Below, one piece after another: positions 17,720-27,256 of a stretch of DNA of 64,000 nucleotides (position 1 is the first letter of the stretch; every line of letters begins with the position of its first letter). The DNA comes from Chamaesiphon minutus PCC 6605 (GTDB lineage Bacteria; Cyanobacteriota; Cyanobacteriia; Cyanobacteriales; Chamaesiphonaceae), in contig NC_019697.1 of the NCBI RefSeq assembly GCF_000317145.1, positions 1,612,001-1,676,000 of the forward strand, read 5' to 3'. The notes under the pieces were generated by a model. It worked only from the letters and a program-made list of their open reading frames with translations, made no database searches and was not told the origin of the DNA. The translations under genes and the position numbers were made by a program.

Positions 17720-18598
17720 ATGAATGATGAAAGCAATAAACATGACAGTAGAGAACTCCAAATGAACGAAAAGTTAACCCGTCGCAAGTTTATGGTTACT
17801 GCCTCTCTCGCCACTGGATTTGCGATGGCAGTCCATCCAGTTAGTGCCAAAACCATCACCACCGATTCCAATGGCTTACTTGCAGGGGCGGTAAAAATTC
17901 CCGTCAAAAATGGAGCAATTCCGGCCTACCGCGCCCAACCCGCATCAGGCAGTAATTTTCCGATTATTCTGGTCGTTCAGGAAATTTTTGGAGTCCACGA
18001 GCACATTCAAGATGTAGTGCGCCGTCTTGCCAAACTAGGTTATTTGGCGATCGCCCCAGAGCTATTCGTGCGTCAGGGGGATGTGTTGAAACTGAGCAGT
18101 GTCGAAGAGATTCGGGCAGTTGTCGCCAAGGTGCCCGACGCTCAAGTTTTCGCGGATCTCGATGCCACGCTGGCTTGGGCAGTCAAGTCATCACAGGGAA
18201 ATGTCGATCGAGTCGGCATCACCGGGTTTTGCTGGGGTGGTCGCATCACCTGGCTTTATGCTGCCTACAATCCCAAAGTCAAGGCTGGAGTTGCTTGGTA
18301 TGGCAGACTGGTGGGAGAGTCTACGCCGCTGACCCCCAGGCATCCCGTAGATATCGCAGCCACTTTGAGCGTGCCAGTACTCGGACTCTATGGCGGGAAG
18401 GATACAGGAATTCCCCTAGAGTCAGTGGATAAAGTTCGCACACTACTAGCGTCAGGTCGCAGCAAATCGGAAATTGTCGTGTACCCCGAAGCCCCTCATG
18501 CTTTCTTTGCCGACTATCGCCCATCCTACCGAGAAACAGAGGCCAAGGATGGTTGGGATCGCCTGCAAAAGTGGTTTAAAAGCCAGGGTTTGATGTAG
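17720..18598 (+). CDS. Tat-exported dienelactone hydrolase family protein
   Basis: The alpha/beta hydrolase has a twin-arginine leader (TRRKFM). The ATG at 17762 is a better start than 17720, because it places the RR pair near the N-terminus. The dienelactone hydrolase residues are all present: Glu in VQEIFG, nucleophile Cys in GFCWGG, Asp in GGKDTG and His in APHAFF. It cleaves lactone or ester bonds, and export matches the presumed periplasmic location of PaoABC. It lies between paoC and xdhC in the same direction, so it may process a lactone or acid derived from the aldehyde oxidised by PaoABC (inference). Confidence 0.88.
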   Translation: MNDESNKHDSRELQMNEKLTRRKFMVTASLATGFAMAVHPVSAKTITTDSNGLLAGAVKIPVKNGAIPAYRAQPASGSNFPIILVVQEIFGVHEHIQDVVRRLAKLGYLAIAPELFVRQGDVLKLSSVEEIRAVVAKVPDAQVFADLDATLAWAVKSSQGNVDRVGITGFCWGGRITWLYAAYNPKVKAGVAWYGRLVGESTPLTPRHPVDIAATLSVPVLGLYGGKDTGIPLESVDKVRTLLASGRSKSEIVVYPEAPHAFFADYRPSYRETEAKDGWDRLQKWFKSQGLM

Positions 18599-18711
18599 GG
18601 AAAACCACGCGATCGTCAGTGGATTTTCAATATTGTTATCTCGATACCCATTCAATAAAAAATCGCATTTATCTAAATAGATGAATGTAGATCTTATTCA
18701 TCTCACCTAAA

Positions 18712-19905
18712 ATGAGCAGTGAAATTCAATCGATTCTCAATGCCTTCGATCGCAGCCAACATCGAGGTAAATCGGCTTTTCTCGCCACGGTAGTGGGGAC
18801 TCAAGGCTCAACCTATCGTCGTCCTGGTGCGCGACTGTTCATCGCCGCCGATGGCGAAACTGTCGGTTTAGTTAGCGGTGGTTGTCTAGAACGCGATCTG
18901 GTCGAACACACTCAGCTCATGCCAGACAACCGACCCAAGATCGTTACTTACGACCATACCGCGACCGAAGATATCCTCTGGGGCTTCGGACTCGGTTGCA
19001 CGGGCACAGTGCGAGTCCTAGTCGAACGATTAAGACCGCCTCACGATCCGCTTACCTTTCTCGCTCGGTGTTGGCGCGATCGGACTCCTGGAGTCTTGGT
19101 TAGTATCATTCAAACTGAAGGCAATGCCACCCAATTGGGAGCTTGTCTAACGCTAACAGCGCAGGCGATCGACGTATTGGGTCAAAGCGATCCAGATTTA
19201 ATCGCGGCGATCGTCCCTGATACGCGATCGGTTCTTCGAGCTAGACAGTCTGTGGTTAAGCGATACGACCTTGCCAACTGCCGAATTGAAGTTTTCATAG
19301 AATTTATCGAGCCACCCATCTCCCTGGTGATTTTTGGAGCAGGTCAGGATGCGATCCCACTCGCCCAGTTTGCCAAAGCTTTAGGTTGGCACGTTACGGT
19401 AGTAGACTGTCGCGCCAATCCCCTCAGTCACGAGCGATTTGCCATGTGCGATCGAGTCATCCTCACCCGCCGCGAAAGACTCGATCGAATCGTCATCCCC
19501 GCCGGAGCAGTTGCCGCGATCCTCACTCACAATTACTATGACGATCTAGAAATTCTTAGAGGATTACTACCTGCGGAGCTTGGTTATATCGGCTTACTCG
19601 GATCGAGACAGCGCACCCAACGATTACTTCAGGAATTGCAGCAAGATCTAACCTCCATCACCGAACAATTCGATAAACTTCATGCTCCAGTAGGGCTAGA
19701 TATTGGTGCTGAGACACCAACGGCGATCGCCCTATCGATCGTCGCAGAAATTCAAGCTGTCTTGAGCGATCGTCCCGGCAATTCTCTCAAATATCGCAAC
19801 ACATCAATTCATGACACCCACCAAGATCGGCTTACTCCTGCTCGCGGCTGGAGCCTCGCGGCGGATGGGTACACCCAAACAGTTATTATCCATTCAAGGA
19901 ACTAG
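18712..19905 (+). CDS. xdhC: XdhC family molybdenum cofactor insertion protein
   Basis: The 397-residue protein has an N-terminal XdhC/CoxI segment with GSTYRRPGARL and SGGCLE, and a C-terminal Rossmann domain with IFGAGQDA and the GLLGSRQR loop. XdhC proteins bind Moco, promote sulfuration and hand the cofactor to the apo-enzyme (PaoD is the E. coli counterpart for PaoABC). The stop lies 95 bp inside the next gene. The last 35 or so residues are unlike the family and probably arise because the original stop was lost, so the functional protein likely ends near DRPGNSLKYRN. Confidence 0.87.
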   Translation: MSSEIQSILNAFDRSQHRGKSAFLATVVGTQGSTYRRPGARLFIAADGETVGLVSGGCLERDLVEHTQLMPDNRPKIVTYDHTATEDILWGFGLGCTGTVRVLVERLRPPHDPLTFLARCWRDRTPGVLVSIIQTEGNATQLGACLTLTAQAIDVLGQSDPDLIAAIVPDTRSVLRARQSVVKRYDLANCRIEVFIEFIEPPISLVIFGAGQDAIPLAQFAKALGWHVTVVDCRANPLSHERFAMCDRVILTRRERLDRIVIPAGAVAAILTHNYYDDLEILRGLLPAELGYIGLLGSRQRTQRLLQELQQDLTSITEQFDKLHAPVGLDIGAETPTAIALSIVAEIQAVLSDRPGNSLKYRNTSIHDTHQDRLTPARGWSLAADGYTQTVIIHSRN

Positions 19906-20449
19906 CTTAATCCGACATTTAGTCAAAATAAGTATCGCGTCAACATGCGATCCAGTTGTCGTAGTTTTGGGTGCAAATGCCCACCAAATTCGCACTGAAA
20001 TTGAGGATTTACCTATTCAAATCGTTGACAATCCGCAATGGCGATCGGGTATGGGCACGACTGTCAGCACGGGTTTAGCAGCCTTATTAGAATGGGAACC
20101 AGGATTGAATGCGGTGTTAATTCTGGTTTGCGACCAACCCTTTGTTTCTACCTCGCTAATCGATCGATTAGTTGTTGCTTATCAGTCAGAATGCCATCAA
20201 ATTGTAGCCACCAGTTATTCAGAAACGGTTGGCGTTCCAGCCTTGTTTAGCGATCGCTATTTTGCCGAACTCTTACAGCTCAATGCCGATACTGGAGCTA
20301 GGCGCATCATCCAACAACATTTGCCAGAAACTTACACCATTGATTTTCCCCAAGGCGCGATCGATTTGGATACTCCAGACGAATATCAAGCCTTTCTCGA
20401 TTTTAGCGGTGCGATCGATCTAAGTACTTTTCGGTTAAGCCCAAATTGA
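19811..20449 (+). CDS. mocA: MocA-like molybdenum cofactor cytidylyltransferase
   Basis: The 212-residue nucleotidyltransferase has the GT-A type loop LLAAGASRRMGTPKQLL at residues 9-25, the metal-binding Asp in VCDQPF at about 107-112 and a RSGMGTTVSTG loop. MocA-type enzymes attach CMP to Moco, the form used by PaoC and other xanthine-oxidase-like enzymes. This fits its place directly after xdhC. The start at 19811 is inside xdhC (95-bp overlap), and no alternative internal start preserves the nucleotide loop. Confidence 0.87.
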   Translation: MTPTKIGLLLLAAGASRRMGTPKQLLSIQGTSLIRHLVKISIASTCDPVVVVLGANAHQIRTEIEDLPIQIVDNPQWRSGMGTTVSTGLAALLEWEPGLNAVLILVCDQPFVSTSLIDRLVVAYQSECHQIVATSYSETVGVPALFSDRYFAELLQLNADTGARRIIQQHLPETYTIDFPQGAIDLDTPDEYQAFLDFSGAIDLSTFRLSPN

Positions 20450-20497
20450 ATTCGATTAGACGGCTGAATCCCTTGAAACTTTGTTGGAAAAGATCGT

Positions 20498-20680
20498 TCA
20501 AGATTCCTTAACCGAGAGGTATTGGGTCAGACTTAATTCTTCACCGAGATCTTCGTGAATATAATCTGTGGTTTGCTGGAGTTGGATTGAGGTAAGTTTT
20601 CCAGGCGGCCTACGCAGGTTTCGATCGCGAGTGAGATGAGATTCAATTAGATGTGTTGCCAACGGTTCTCCGCTTTCCAT
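20498..20680 (-). pseudogene. fragment of AraC family regulator
   Basis: The 60-residue frame reads HLIESHL, a basic linker, then LTSIQLQQTTDYIHEDL and ELSLTQ. This is the junction of the effector domain and the first helices of the AraC DNA-binding domain. The rest of the helix-turn-helix region and almost all of the N-terminal domain are missing. It may have regulated the pao or katG genes before decay. Confidence 0.65.
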
Positions 20681-21178
20681 TCAAATCGAAAGATAAGCGA
20701 TCGCTTCTAAGGCTCACGTAAACTCACATTATCTTAAAAAGAATCTGCAAAAATTGCATCTATCGATCGACACAGCAAGCTAACTATTTATGTAATCGTT
20801 CAACTAGAGGAAGGTTGACAAAATGGGCAAACAGATAAAGTAGCTCTACTATCTCAACCTCGTCCGCTCGATATTCAACAAATTAACATAGAGTATGAAA
20901 TGGGTAGAACGATCGACCCGATCGAACAGATTTTGGCTGTTGTTACGCCAAAAAATGTATTTGTATTTTCTAAGCGGGTATTTTAGCTAAGTAATCGCAG
21001 CAAGTCCAATTGACGCACGATCGATTGACATAAATTTATATATCCCGCACATTTACTATTGTTCGATATTTACAACACCCCGCTCAAATTGTTCGTTATA
21101 AATAAAGTATAGACGTTATAAATGTTGGCTGAAATTTTCTGAACTTTAGCCGTAATTATCGGATTTAGGAAGCAAGTC
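20681..21178. other. gap upstream of katG with degraded frame
   Basis: This 500-bp gap contains a frame at about 20791-20985 that reads sensibly (from VIVQLEEG through LDIQQINIEYE to FSKRVF) but is interrupted by a TGA and has no start, so it is probably a relic of unknown family. Closer to katG are two direct repeats (21094-21123). Confidence 0.4.
21094..21123. promoter_or_regulatory. direct repeat upstream of katG
   Basis: The decamer CGTTATAAAT occurs at 21094-21103 and again at 21114-21123, exactly 20 bp (two helical turns) apart and 55-85 bp before the katG ATG. This phasing suits cooperative binding of a regulator. It does not match a textbook PerR or OxyR site well. Confidence 0.4.
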
Positions 21179-23434
21179 ATGACAGATAATGCAACTGTAA
21201 CAGGTGGGTGCCCGTTCCGTGGCACCCGAATTGAAGGTGCTCAGGGCTTGGGGCCAACGCTTGAAGATTGGTGGCCGGATCGCCTGCGCGTGGAGCTGCT
21301 TCACCAACAAACCGATCTGGCCAATCCGCTGGGAGCCGATTTTGATTACGCCAAGGCGTTCGAGACGATCGATCTTAACGAGCTGAAGAACGATATTTTC
21401 GAGATGCTCAAGACATCTCAGGATTGGTGGCCTGCCGATTACGGTCATTACGGCCCGCAGATGATCCGAATGGCGTGGCACGCGGCGGGCACCTATCGGA
21501 TTGCCGATGGTCGCGGTGGTGCGGGTAGTGCGCTCCAGCGGTTCCTACCGATCGATTCATGGGTAGATAATGGTAATACCGATAAGTCGCGTCGCCTGCT
21601 GTGGCCGATCAAACAAAAATACGGTAGTGCCCTGAGCTGGGCAGACCTGATGGTGCTGACTGGCAATTGCGCCCTCGAAGCGATGGGTTTCAAGACCTTC
21701 GGCTTCGGTGGCGGGCGGTTGGACGGGTGGCAAGCCGATAGCGCGACCTACTGGGGTGCCGAAACCGAAATGCAGGGTCGGTCGCGGTGGCACGGCGATC
21801 CTAAGGGCGAGTATTACGACCTCGAAAATCCAGTAGCAGCCTCGGAAATGTCGCTGATCTACGTCAATCCAGAGGGGCCAGGTGGCAACTCCGATCCGCT
21901 CTCTTCCGCTCGTGAAATCCGCGAGACTTTCGCGCGGATGGCGATGAATGACGAGGAAACCGTTGCCCTGATCGCTGGCGGTCACGCCTTCGGCAAGAGC
22001 CACGGTGCCGTGGCTAAGGAACATATCGGCCCAGCTCCAGCAGGCGCATCGATCGAAACGCAGGGTTTTGGCTGGATGAATTCAGCAGGCACTGGGAACG
22101 CCGAGTTCACCATGACCAACGGCATCGAGGGTTCCTGGACATCGGAGCCGACTAAATGGGATGCCGAGTATCTGCATAACCTGTTTAACTTCGAGTGGGA
22201 ACTGACCGAAAGCCCTGCTGGTGCCAAACAGTGGCGACCGACGGTAGCGACTCTTGAAGCCACCACGCCCGACGCGCATATAGAGGGCAAACGCAACCCA
22301 CTGATGATGATGACCTCGGACATCGCCTTGCGCGACGATCCGGCGTATGCCAAAATCTGTCGCCGCTACCTCGATAATATGAGCGAGTTTGAGGACGCGT
22401 TCTCCCGCGCCTGGTATAAGCTCACCCACCGCGATATGGGGCCAAAAGTCCGCTACCTGGGAGCCGAAGTACCAGCAGAGAGTTTAATCTGGCAAGATCC
22501 GATTCCGAAGCTCGACCATGACCCGATCGATTCGACCGATATTGCCGATCTCAAAGCTAAGATCCTGGCTATGGGCTTAAGCGTCTCAGAACTCGTCGGT
22601 ACGGCGTGGGCATCAGCCTCGACTTTCCGCAGCTCTGACAAACGGGGCGGCGCAAACGGAGCGCGCATCCGGCTGGCTCCCCAAAAGGATTGGGAAGTAA
22701 ATCAGCCCCAACAGCTCGCCAAGGTGCTATCGGCACTCGAAGGTGTGCAAAAAATGTTTAATGATGCCCAAACTGGCAACAAGCAAGTCTCCCTGGCCGA
22801 TCTCATCGTGCTGGGCGGCTGCGCGGGTGTCGATCGAGCCGCTCGCGATGCTGGTGTCGAAGTCGATGTGCCCTTCACGCCGGGTCGGATGGATGCCAAG
22901 CCGGAGGACACCGACATCGAGAGTTTCGAGTGGCTCCATCCGGTCGTCGATGGTTTCCGCAATTTTCAGCAGCGACAGTTCAAAGTAGCCTGTGAGGTGT
23001 TCTTGATCGATCGGGCGAACCTGCTAACGCTGACCGCCCCACAACTGACGGCACTAATCGGCGGCTTGCGGGCGATCGGGATTAACTGGGACGGTTCCAA
23101 GCACGGCGCGTTCACCGAGCGACCTGGCGTGTTGAGCAACGATTTCTTCGTCAACCTCTTCGATATGGCAACGGTCTGGACTGCCACCAATAACGAAAAG
23201 ACGGCGTTTGAGGGTCGCGATCGTCAGACGGGTCAGCCGAAGTGGACGGCAACCCGCGCCGATTTGGTGTTTGGCTCCGATCCGCAGCTCCGAGCTGTCG
23301 GTGAGGTTTATGCTGCTAACGATGGCCATCAACGACTGGTGCGCGATTTCGTGGCGGCATGGGACAAGGTGATGATGCTCGATCGATTCGATGTGCCCAA
23401 TCGCGGTCGTGTGGGTCAGCCGCCTCAAGGCTAG
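21179..23434 (+). CDS. katG: catalase-peroxidase KatG
   Basis: The 751-residue bifunctional haem enzyme destroys H2O2. The distal pocket has [11 protein letters not shown] (Arg, Trp, His of the active site) at about residues 98-108. The proximal His is in [13 protein letters not shown], and the Tyr and Met needed for the Met-Tyr-Trp adduct are in the expected regions (Tyr in the VNPEGP neighbourhood). The C-terminal half is the usual non-haem duplicate domain. Length is normal for the family. The start at 21179 follows GGAAG. G/C content and codon choice look higher than in neighbouring genes, suggesting separate acquisition. Next to an oxidase operon it likely protects against peroxide. Confidence 0.96.
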   Translation: MTDNATVTGGCPFRGTRIEGAQGLGPTLEDWWPDRLRVELLHQQTDLANPLGADFDYAKAFETIDLNELKNDIFEMLKTSQDWWPADYGHYGPQMIRMAWHAAGTYRIADGRGGAGSALQRFLPIDSWVDNGNTDKSRRLLWPIKQKYGSALSWADLMVLTGNCALEAMGFKTFGFGGGRLDGWQADSATYWGAETEMQGRSRWHGDPKGEYYDLENPVAASEMSLIYVNPEGPGGNSDPLSSAREIRETFARMAMNDEETVALIAGGHAFGKSHGAVAKEHIGPAPAGASIETQGFGWMNSAGTGNAEFTMTNGIEGSWTSEPTKWDAEYLHNLFNFEWELTESPAGAKQWRPTVATLEATTPDAHIEGKRNPLMMMTSDIALRDDPAYAKICRRYLDNMSEFEDAFSRAWYKLTHRDMGPKVRYLGAEVPAESLIWQDPIPKLDHDPIDSTDIADLKAKILAMGLSVSELVGTAWASASTFRSSDKRGGANGARIRLAPQKDWEVNQPQQLAKVLSALEGVQKMFNDAQTGNKQVSLADLIVLGGCAGVDRAARDAGVEVDVPFTPGRMDAKPEDTDIESFEWLHPVVDGFRNFQQRQFKVACEVFLIDRANLLTLTAPQLTALIGGLRAIGINWDGSKHGAFTERPGVLSNDFFVNLFDMATVWTATNNEKTAFEGRDRQTGQPKWTATRADLVFGSDPQLRAVGEVYAANDGHQRLVRDFVAAWDKVMMLDRFDVPNRGRVGQPPQG

Positions 23435-23466
23435 TCTGGATAGCGAAGGGCGTTACGCAAAATAGG

Positions 23467-23500
23467 AAATGTCGGGTCGGCTCGTGCCGATCTGACATTT
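23467..23500 (+). terminator. hairpin after katG
   Basis: Arms 23467-23481 and 23486-23500 form a 15-bp stem (two G-T wobbles) around a TCGT loop, starting about 30 bp after the katG stop. There is only a short T-run after it, but position and strength make it the likely katG terminator. Confidence 0.65.
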
Positions 23501-23510
23501 CTAGGATATT

Positions 23511-23725
23511 TAGGGCTTGCTGAAGATCTCAGAAAGTCTTTTACTGCAAGGTTTTTGAGCCTTTTTCCAGAAATTAAGTGCAAGGTTTTGACCTCGTAAG
23601 GCTCAAAAACCTTGCACTCGATCGCTTGCATCTGACGATCGAGCAAAAATCCTGGCAACAGAACTACCCTGTGATAAAGATTTCGGGCTTTAGAGCAGCA
23701 CCTGGGACTAATTCAGCAAGCCCTA
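23511..23725. mobile_element. 215-bp MITE-like element
   Basis: Perfect 14-bp terminal inverted repeats, TAGGGCTTGCTGAA (23511-23524) and TTCAGCAAGCCCTA (23712-23725), bound a non-coding element. The outer TA on each side may be a TA target duplication. Inside is a second perfect 19-bp inverted repeat (TGCAAGGTTTTTGAGCCTT at 23545-23563, complement at 23598-23616) and a third partial copy of TGCAAGGTTTT at about 23579. There is no transposase, so it is a non-autonomous element, probably moved by a transposase encoded elsewhere. Confidence 0.7.
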
Positions 23726-23735
23726 TCTAGTACCT

Positions 23736-24281
23736 CTAAGATCGCCCTTGTTGAAGGAAATCGCGTTCAAAATCTTCATATTCCAAAGGCATCGCGATTT
23801 TGAAGTGCTGGCAGATTGCCTTGACATCACGATAATCGTCCTCATCAAATTGATATGCGGTATGAAACTTCACGACCCATTCTGGTGAAATGCAGTTCAC
23901 AGGATACCCATTGATTGAACCATTTCCAGACAATGATTCCAATGGGTAGGGAATACCATAAATACAATTACCTGCGGCATCAAAAGTATAAGTGTGAAGA
24001 TCGATCTGATGACCTTCACAATCGCCTAAAACAAAGTTGAAATCACTACTATCGGCGCGATGCATGTCACTGTAACCTCGCGCTTTTAGCAAAGCACGGA
24101 CTTGTAGTGAGTCTTTGTGCTCGATCGCAATGTCCAAATCGGCATGAGGACGTGTTTGTTTTCCAAGCAACGCATCGACACCCCATCCGCCATCAACATA
24201 AAACTCAATTCCGTGCCGCTCGAAAAGCTGCACGATTTCACTTACATCATGCAATGTCATTTCAGAAATACTATTTTTCAT
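23736..24281 (-). CDS. lincosamide-type nucleotidyltransferase
   Basis: The protein of about 181 residues belongs to the small nucleotidyltransferase family that includes LinA/Lnu enzymes, which adenylate lincosamides. The catalytic loop DGGWGVDALLG is followed by RPHADLDIAI with the two metal-binding Asp residues, and a third acidic residue lies in HQIDLHTY. The ATG at 24279-24281 was chosen because the longer frame adds only repeat-derived sequence. In environmental bacteria many members act on unknown small molecules, so resistance is possible but not shown. It opens a cluster of drug-modification-type genes. Confidence 0.82.
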   Translation of the reverse strand: MKNSISEMTLHDVSEIVQLFERHGIEFYVDGGWGVDALLGKQTRPHADLDIAIEHKDSLQVRALLKARGYSDMHRADSSDFNFVLGDCEGHQIDLHTYTFDAAGNCIYGIPYPLESLSGNGSINGYPVNCISPEWVVKFHTAYQFDEDDYRDVKAICQHFKIAMPLEYEDFERDFLQQGRS

Positions 24282-24410
24282 TAATCTCTTATATTTTTCT
24301 CGATCGAACGAAACAGACAACCTCAGCGGCAAAAAGGTTCGATCGGGTTGTCTGTAAGTATCCTCGGCATCCATCCCAAAATCTTGCGGTAGTCCGCTCT
24401 GAGCGAATTG

Positions 24411-24980
24411 TTATCCGGCTGTAAACTTGGCTCTTGTTAACATGAATTGCTCCAGATCGTGACGCTCCCCCTTCCAAAAACCATGCTTTTTCAGTACCCT
24501 CTGACTCCTGAAACCCAGCTTTTCCAGCAATCTTCTAGAAGCTATGTTCTCTAACATGATTTCTGCGATCGCAAATTGCGCTCCTGTGCGTTCAAACTCA
24601 TACTGCAAAATGGCATGTAAAGCCTCACTCATAATGCCTTGTCTCCAAAACTGGCTGGCAAGCTCATAGCCAATAACAGCAGCATTTGCTTCTGTATCCC
24701 ATCTGAATCCACAGGAGCCAATTAGGCAGTTATCTTGTTTACGAGCGATTCCCCAACGTATCCTATGTCCACTTTCAAAACCGCTTATCCATCGCTCAAT
24801 TACTCCAATTGCTTCATCAAGATGAGTGAATGTATCGAGATCGTGAAACTGAGTTACCTTGGGATCGGAGAACATGGCAAACACAGCCTCAGTATCTTCC
24901 TGAGTTGCCTGCCGAAGCCAGAGCCGCTTTGTTTCAAGGCATGGGAAAGAAATTGATGAAAAATCTTGGTTTATCAACAT
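24411..24980 (-). CDS. GNAT acetyltransferase (RimJ/RimL type)
   Basis: The 189-residue N-acetyltransferase has the RimJ/L opening ETKRLWLRQATQED at about residues 16-29, the central IGSCGFRWD strand and the acetyl-CoA loop (ASQFWRQGIMSEAL at about 128-141), then NIASRRLLEKLGF at about 163-175. Members modify ribosomal protein N-termini or small molecules. It is divergent from the neighbouring truncated acetyltransferase, whose lost 5' part would have lain under this gene, so an inversion or deletion probably joined them. Confidence 0.88.
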   Translation of the reverse strand: MLINQDFSSISFPCLETKRLWLRQATQEDTEAVFAMFSDPKVTQFHDLDTFTHLDEAIGVIERWISGFESGHRIRWGIARKQDNCLIGSCGFRWDTEANAAVIGYELASQFWRQGIMSEALHAILQYEFERTGAQFAIAEIMLENIASRRLLEKLGFRSQRVLKKHGFWKGERHDLEQFMLTRAKFTAG

Positions 24981-25015
24981 TATGCTGCTTGTCTTTCTTC
25001 TTTCAAAATACTAAC

Positions 25016-25327
25016 AACGATATCGCCCGTGAGGTGGATGATACGCTTTATCTTCAACAAATCGATGTTGAACCCGAACATGGACGCAGAGGAATTGGTT
25101 CGGCATTGGTAAAGACGGTTTGTACTTGGGCACAACAGCAGGGATATCGCATTGTATCGTTATCCACCTTTCGAGATATTCCCTGGAATGCTCCTTCCTA
25201 CGCAAAAATAGGGTTTCACCCTGTTGATGAAACTTTACTGACAACTGGTTTTCAACAGATTAGAATCAAAGAGTTGACAGCGGGATTACCAATATCGGAA
25301 CGGGTAGTTATGTATTGTGAATTTTAG
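25016..25327 (+). pseudogene. N-terminally truncated GNAT acetyltransferase
   Basis: From about 25030 the frame reads as the second half of a GNAT enzyme: DDTLYLQQIDVEPEHGRRGIG (acetyl-CoA loop), then WNAPSYAKIGFHPVDE and a normal end at ERVVMYCEF. The N-terminal third is missing and replaced by unrelated residues from the opposite gene, although the frame stays open upstream to about 24830. Without the N-terminal strands it is probably inactive. Confidence 0.7.
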
Positions 25328-25350
25328 CCGTCTAATAATTGCGAGGATTT

Positions 25351-25836
25351 ATGATAAATACCTACCCGATCGCCTTGAAGTTGATTACAGTAATCGGTTG
25401 TGCCTTAATCGCCGGAGTTTTCTTTGCGTTCTCCACCTTTGTCATGAATGCCCTGTCGCGACTCCCGCCAGCACAAGGGATTGCTGCCATGCAATCCATC
25501 AATATCATAGCCATCAATCCGTTATTTATGACAGCCTTGTTTGGAACGGCGGCGACTTGTCTGTTGCTAGCTGTCTCGACGCTAGCAAAACTGTCTCAAC
25601 CTGATGCTGTTTATGTGTTCATCGGTAGTTTACTCTATCTAATTGGCACAGTGGGAGTAACGATCTCCTTCAATGTACCACTAAATAATGCACTGGCAAT
25701 CGCCGATCCCAGCAGCACCGAGAGCGCAAACCTTTGGGCTAAATACTTAACAGATTGGACTTTCTGGAATCATGTTCGGACAGTAGCGGCACTGATAGCC
25801 GCAGTATTATTCATGCTGGCAAAGCCTCTCTATTAG
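25351..25836 (+). CDS. DUF1772 (anthrone oxygenase-like) membrane protein
   Basis: The protein of about 161 residues has four hydrophobic helices and the DUF1772 features: G-VFFAFSTFVM-x-AL in helix 1, a NVPLNNALA segment after helix 3 and WNHVRTVAA before helix 4. The family contains fungal anthrone oxygenases, but bacterial roles are unknown. ATG 25351 with GAGG upstream is preferred to the TTG at 25339. It lies in a row of small single-gene units of the accessory island. Confidence 0.85.
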   Translation: MINTYPIALKLITVIGCALIAGVFFAFSTFVMNALSRLPPAQGIAAMQSINIIAINPLFMTALFGTAATCLLLAVSTLAKLSQPDAVYVFIGSLLYLIGTVGVTISFNVPLNNALAIADPSSTESANLWAKYLTDWTFWNHVRTVAALIAAVLFMLAKPLY

Positions 25837-25894
25837 AGAATTTCACCGAACATTAAAGACACAAAATTTTTAGTTGTTAACCAAGGAGAAAAAT

Positions 25895-26083
25895 ATGTCT
25901 AATCTAATCGCAGGTCAGGGAAGTTGCCTTTGTGGATCTGTTCGTATTTCCGCAAAAGCAATGAGTAATAAGGCTGGTGCCTGTCATTGCCGTATGTGCC
26001 AAAAATGGGCAGGGGGTTCTTTAATGATGGTTGACTGTGGCAGCGATGTATCATTTCAAGAGCGAGAAAATCAGAAGTGTTGA
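25895..26083 (+). pseudogene. GFA/CENP-V family protein, 5' part split by IS
   Basis: This is the N-terminal half of a zinc-binding GFA-type protein, with SCLCGSVR and CHCRMCQKW holding the Cys ligands. It begins at ATG 25895 behind AAGGAG. The frame enters an IS4-family element at 26072 after coding QEREN. Deleting the element and one copy of its 9-bp duplication joins it in frame to 27257 (VAVFDSSEW), so the gene was intact very recently. Confidence 0.85.
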
Positions 26084-27247
26084 ATGACAGATGAAATCTA
26101 TGAAATCGCCTCCTAATTAGATACAATAGGAGGCGATTAAAACAATAAAACTAGTTAGTATGGTATCAAATTTTCCAGCGATCGTCAAACGATTTCTTAA
26201 AGATTTTCCAACAGATGATTATCCAGTATTGGATACATTTACATTTGGATCATGCTGGATGAGTTTCGTGATGGATCAAAGCCAATCTAGCATGAGAGAT
26301 TTGTTTAAAAGATTAAATATTCGAGGAATAGAAATGGATATATCCACTTTCTCCAAGGCTAGCAAAAATAGAGATCCAATTATATTTCATGATTTATTTT
26401 TAAAATCAAGGAATGAATTGAGAAAAAAGAATAATATCGACTCAAAAGCATTGGTATTATTTCCAATAGATTCGACAATTATATCTTTGACTAGTAAGCT
26501 CTTATGGAAAGAAGGATATCATCAAGTAAAATTATTCAGTGGGATTAATTTATTGACAGCAGAACCAGATGGAATATTAATCCACTTTGGGCAAGGGCAT
26601 GATAGTAAATATGGAGAAGAAACTATAGCGGCAACCCCAAAGAATGGGGTCAGTGTAATGGATAGAGGATTTTGCAAGCTAGAGAGAATTAAGAATCTGA
26701 TTCAGGATCGAGAGAGATATTTTGTCATAAGAATAAAAAATGACATGAGTTTAGAGATGCTAGAGAATGGTAAGTTTTTAGTTGGGACAGGAACAAAGAA
26801 AGTAGAATGCCGAATTGTGAACTATTGTGATTTAGAAGAGCGAACTGAATTCAGATTGGCAACAAACTTACCAGAGACAGGAGAGTTTGCAGTAAGCAAT
26901 AAAGAAATCGGGGAATTTTACCGAAATCGTTGGCAGATTGAGTTGCTATGGAAATTCTTGAAAATGCATTTGAAGCTAGATCGATTAATCACAAAAAATA
27001 CGAATGGAATTGAGATCCAAATCTATTGCTGCTTAATTGCATATATTGTTTTACAATTAGTGGAAACTCCCAAAGAATTCGGAGAGAAAATATTGGATAA
27101 ATTAAGATATTTACAAGCTTTTATGTGTGAAAATATTAGCTATGTACATTGGTTCAGAAAGATGGTGTTTGAACAATAAAAACAGGCTTTTATAGGAATG
27201 CTGTACCTATTTTTAGGAGAAGTGAGATCTAACATTCAACACTTCTG
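26072..27247 (+). mobile_element. IS4-family insertion sequence
   Basis: The element is 1176 bp with perfect 15-bp inverted repeats CAGAAGTGTTGAATG (26072-26086) and CATTCAACACTTCTG (27233-27247), flanked by the 9-bp direct duplication CGAGAAAAT (26063-26071 and 27248-27256). The transposase is intact. Its AT-rich composition differs from the surroundings. The exact duplication and restorable target gene indicate a recent insertion. Confidence 0.95.
26160..27179 (+). CDS. IS4-family transposase
   Basis: The 339-residue DDE transposase has the catalytic Asp residues in FPIDSTI and SVMDRGF. The C-terminal Glu is in the IS4 signature Y-x2-R-x3-E-x6-K (YRNRWQIELLWKFLK). No frameshift or internal stop is present, so it is probably active. 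It is the only gene in the element and reads in the same direction as the gene it interrupts. Confidence 0.93.
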   Translation: MVSNFPAIVKRFLKDFPTDDYPVLDTFTFGSCWMSFVMDQSQSSMRDLFKRLNIRGIEMDISTFSKASKNRDPIIFHDLFLKSRNELRKKNNIDSKALVLFPIDSTIISLTSKLLWKEGYHQVKLFSGINLLTAEPDGILIHFGQGHDSKYGEETIAATPKNGVSVMDRGFCKLERIKNLIQDRERYFVIRIKNDMSLEMLENGKFLVGTGTKKVECRIVNYCDLEERTEFRLATNLPETGEFAVSNKEIGEFYRNRWQIELLWKFLKMHLKLDRLITKNTNGIEIQIYCCLIAYIVLQLVETPKEFGEKILDKLRYLQAFMCENISYVHWFRKMVFEQ

Positions 27248-27256
27248 CGAGAAAAT

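Noticed and set aside
21493-23498. Minus-strand frames up to 155 codons inside katG
   Set aside because: They are shadows of katG, which has every expected motif on the plus strand.
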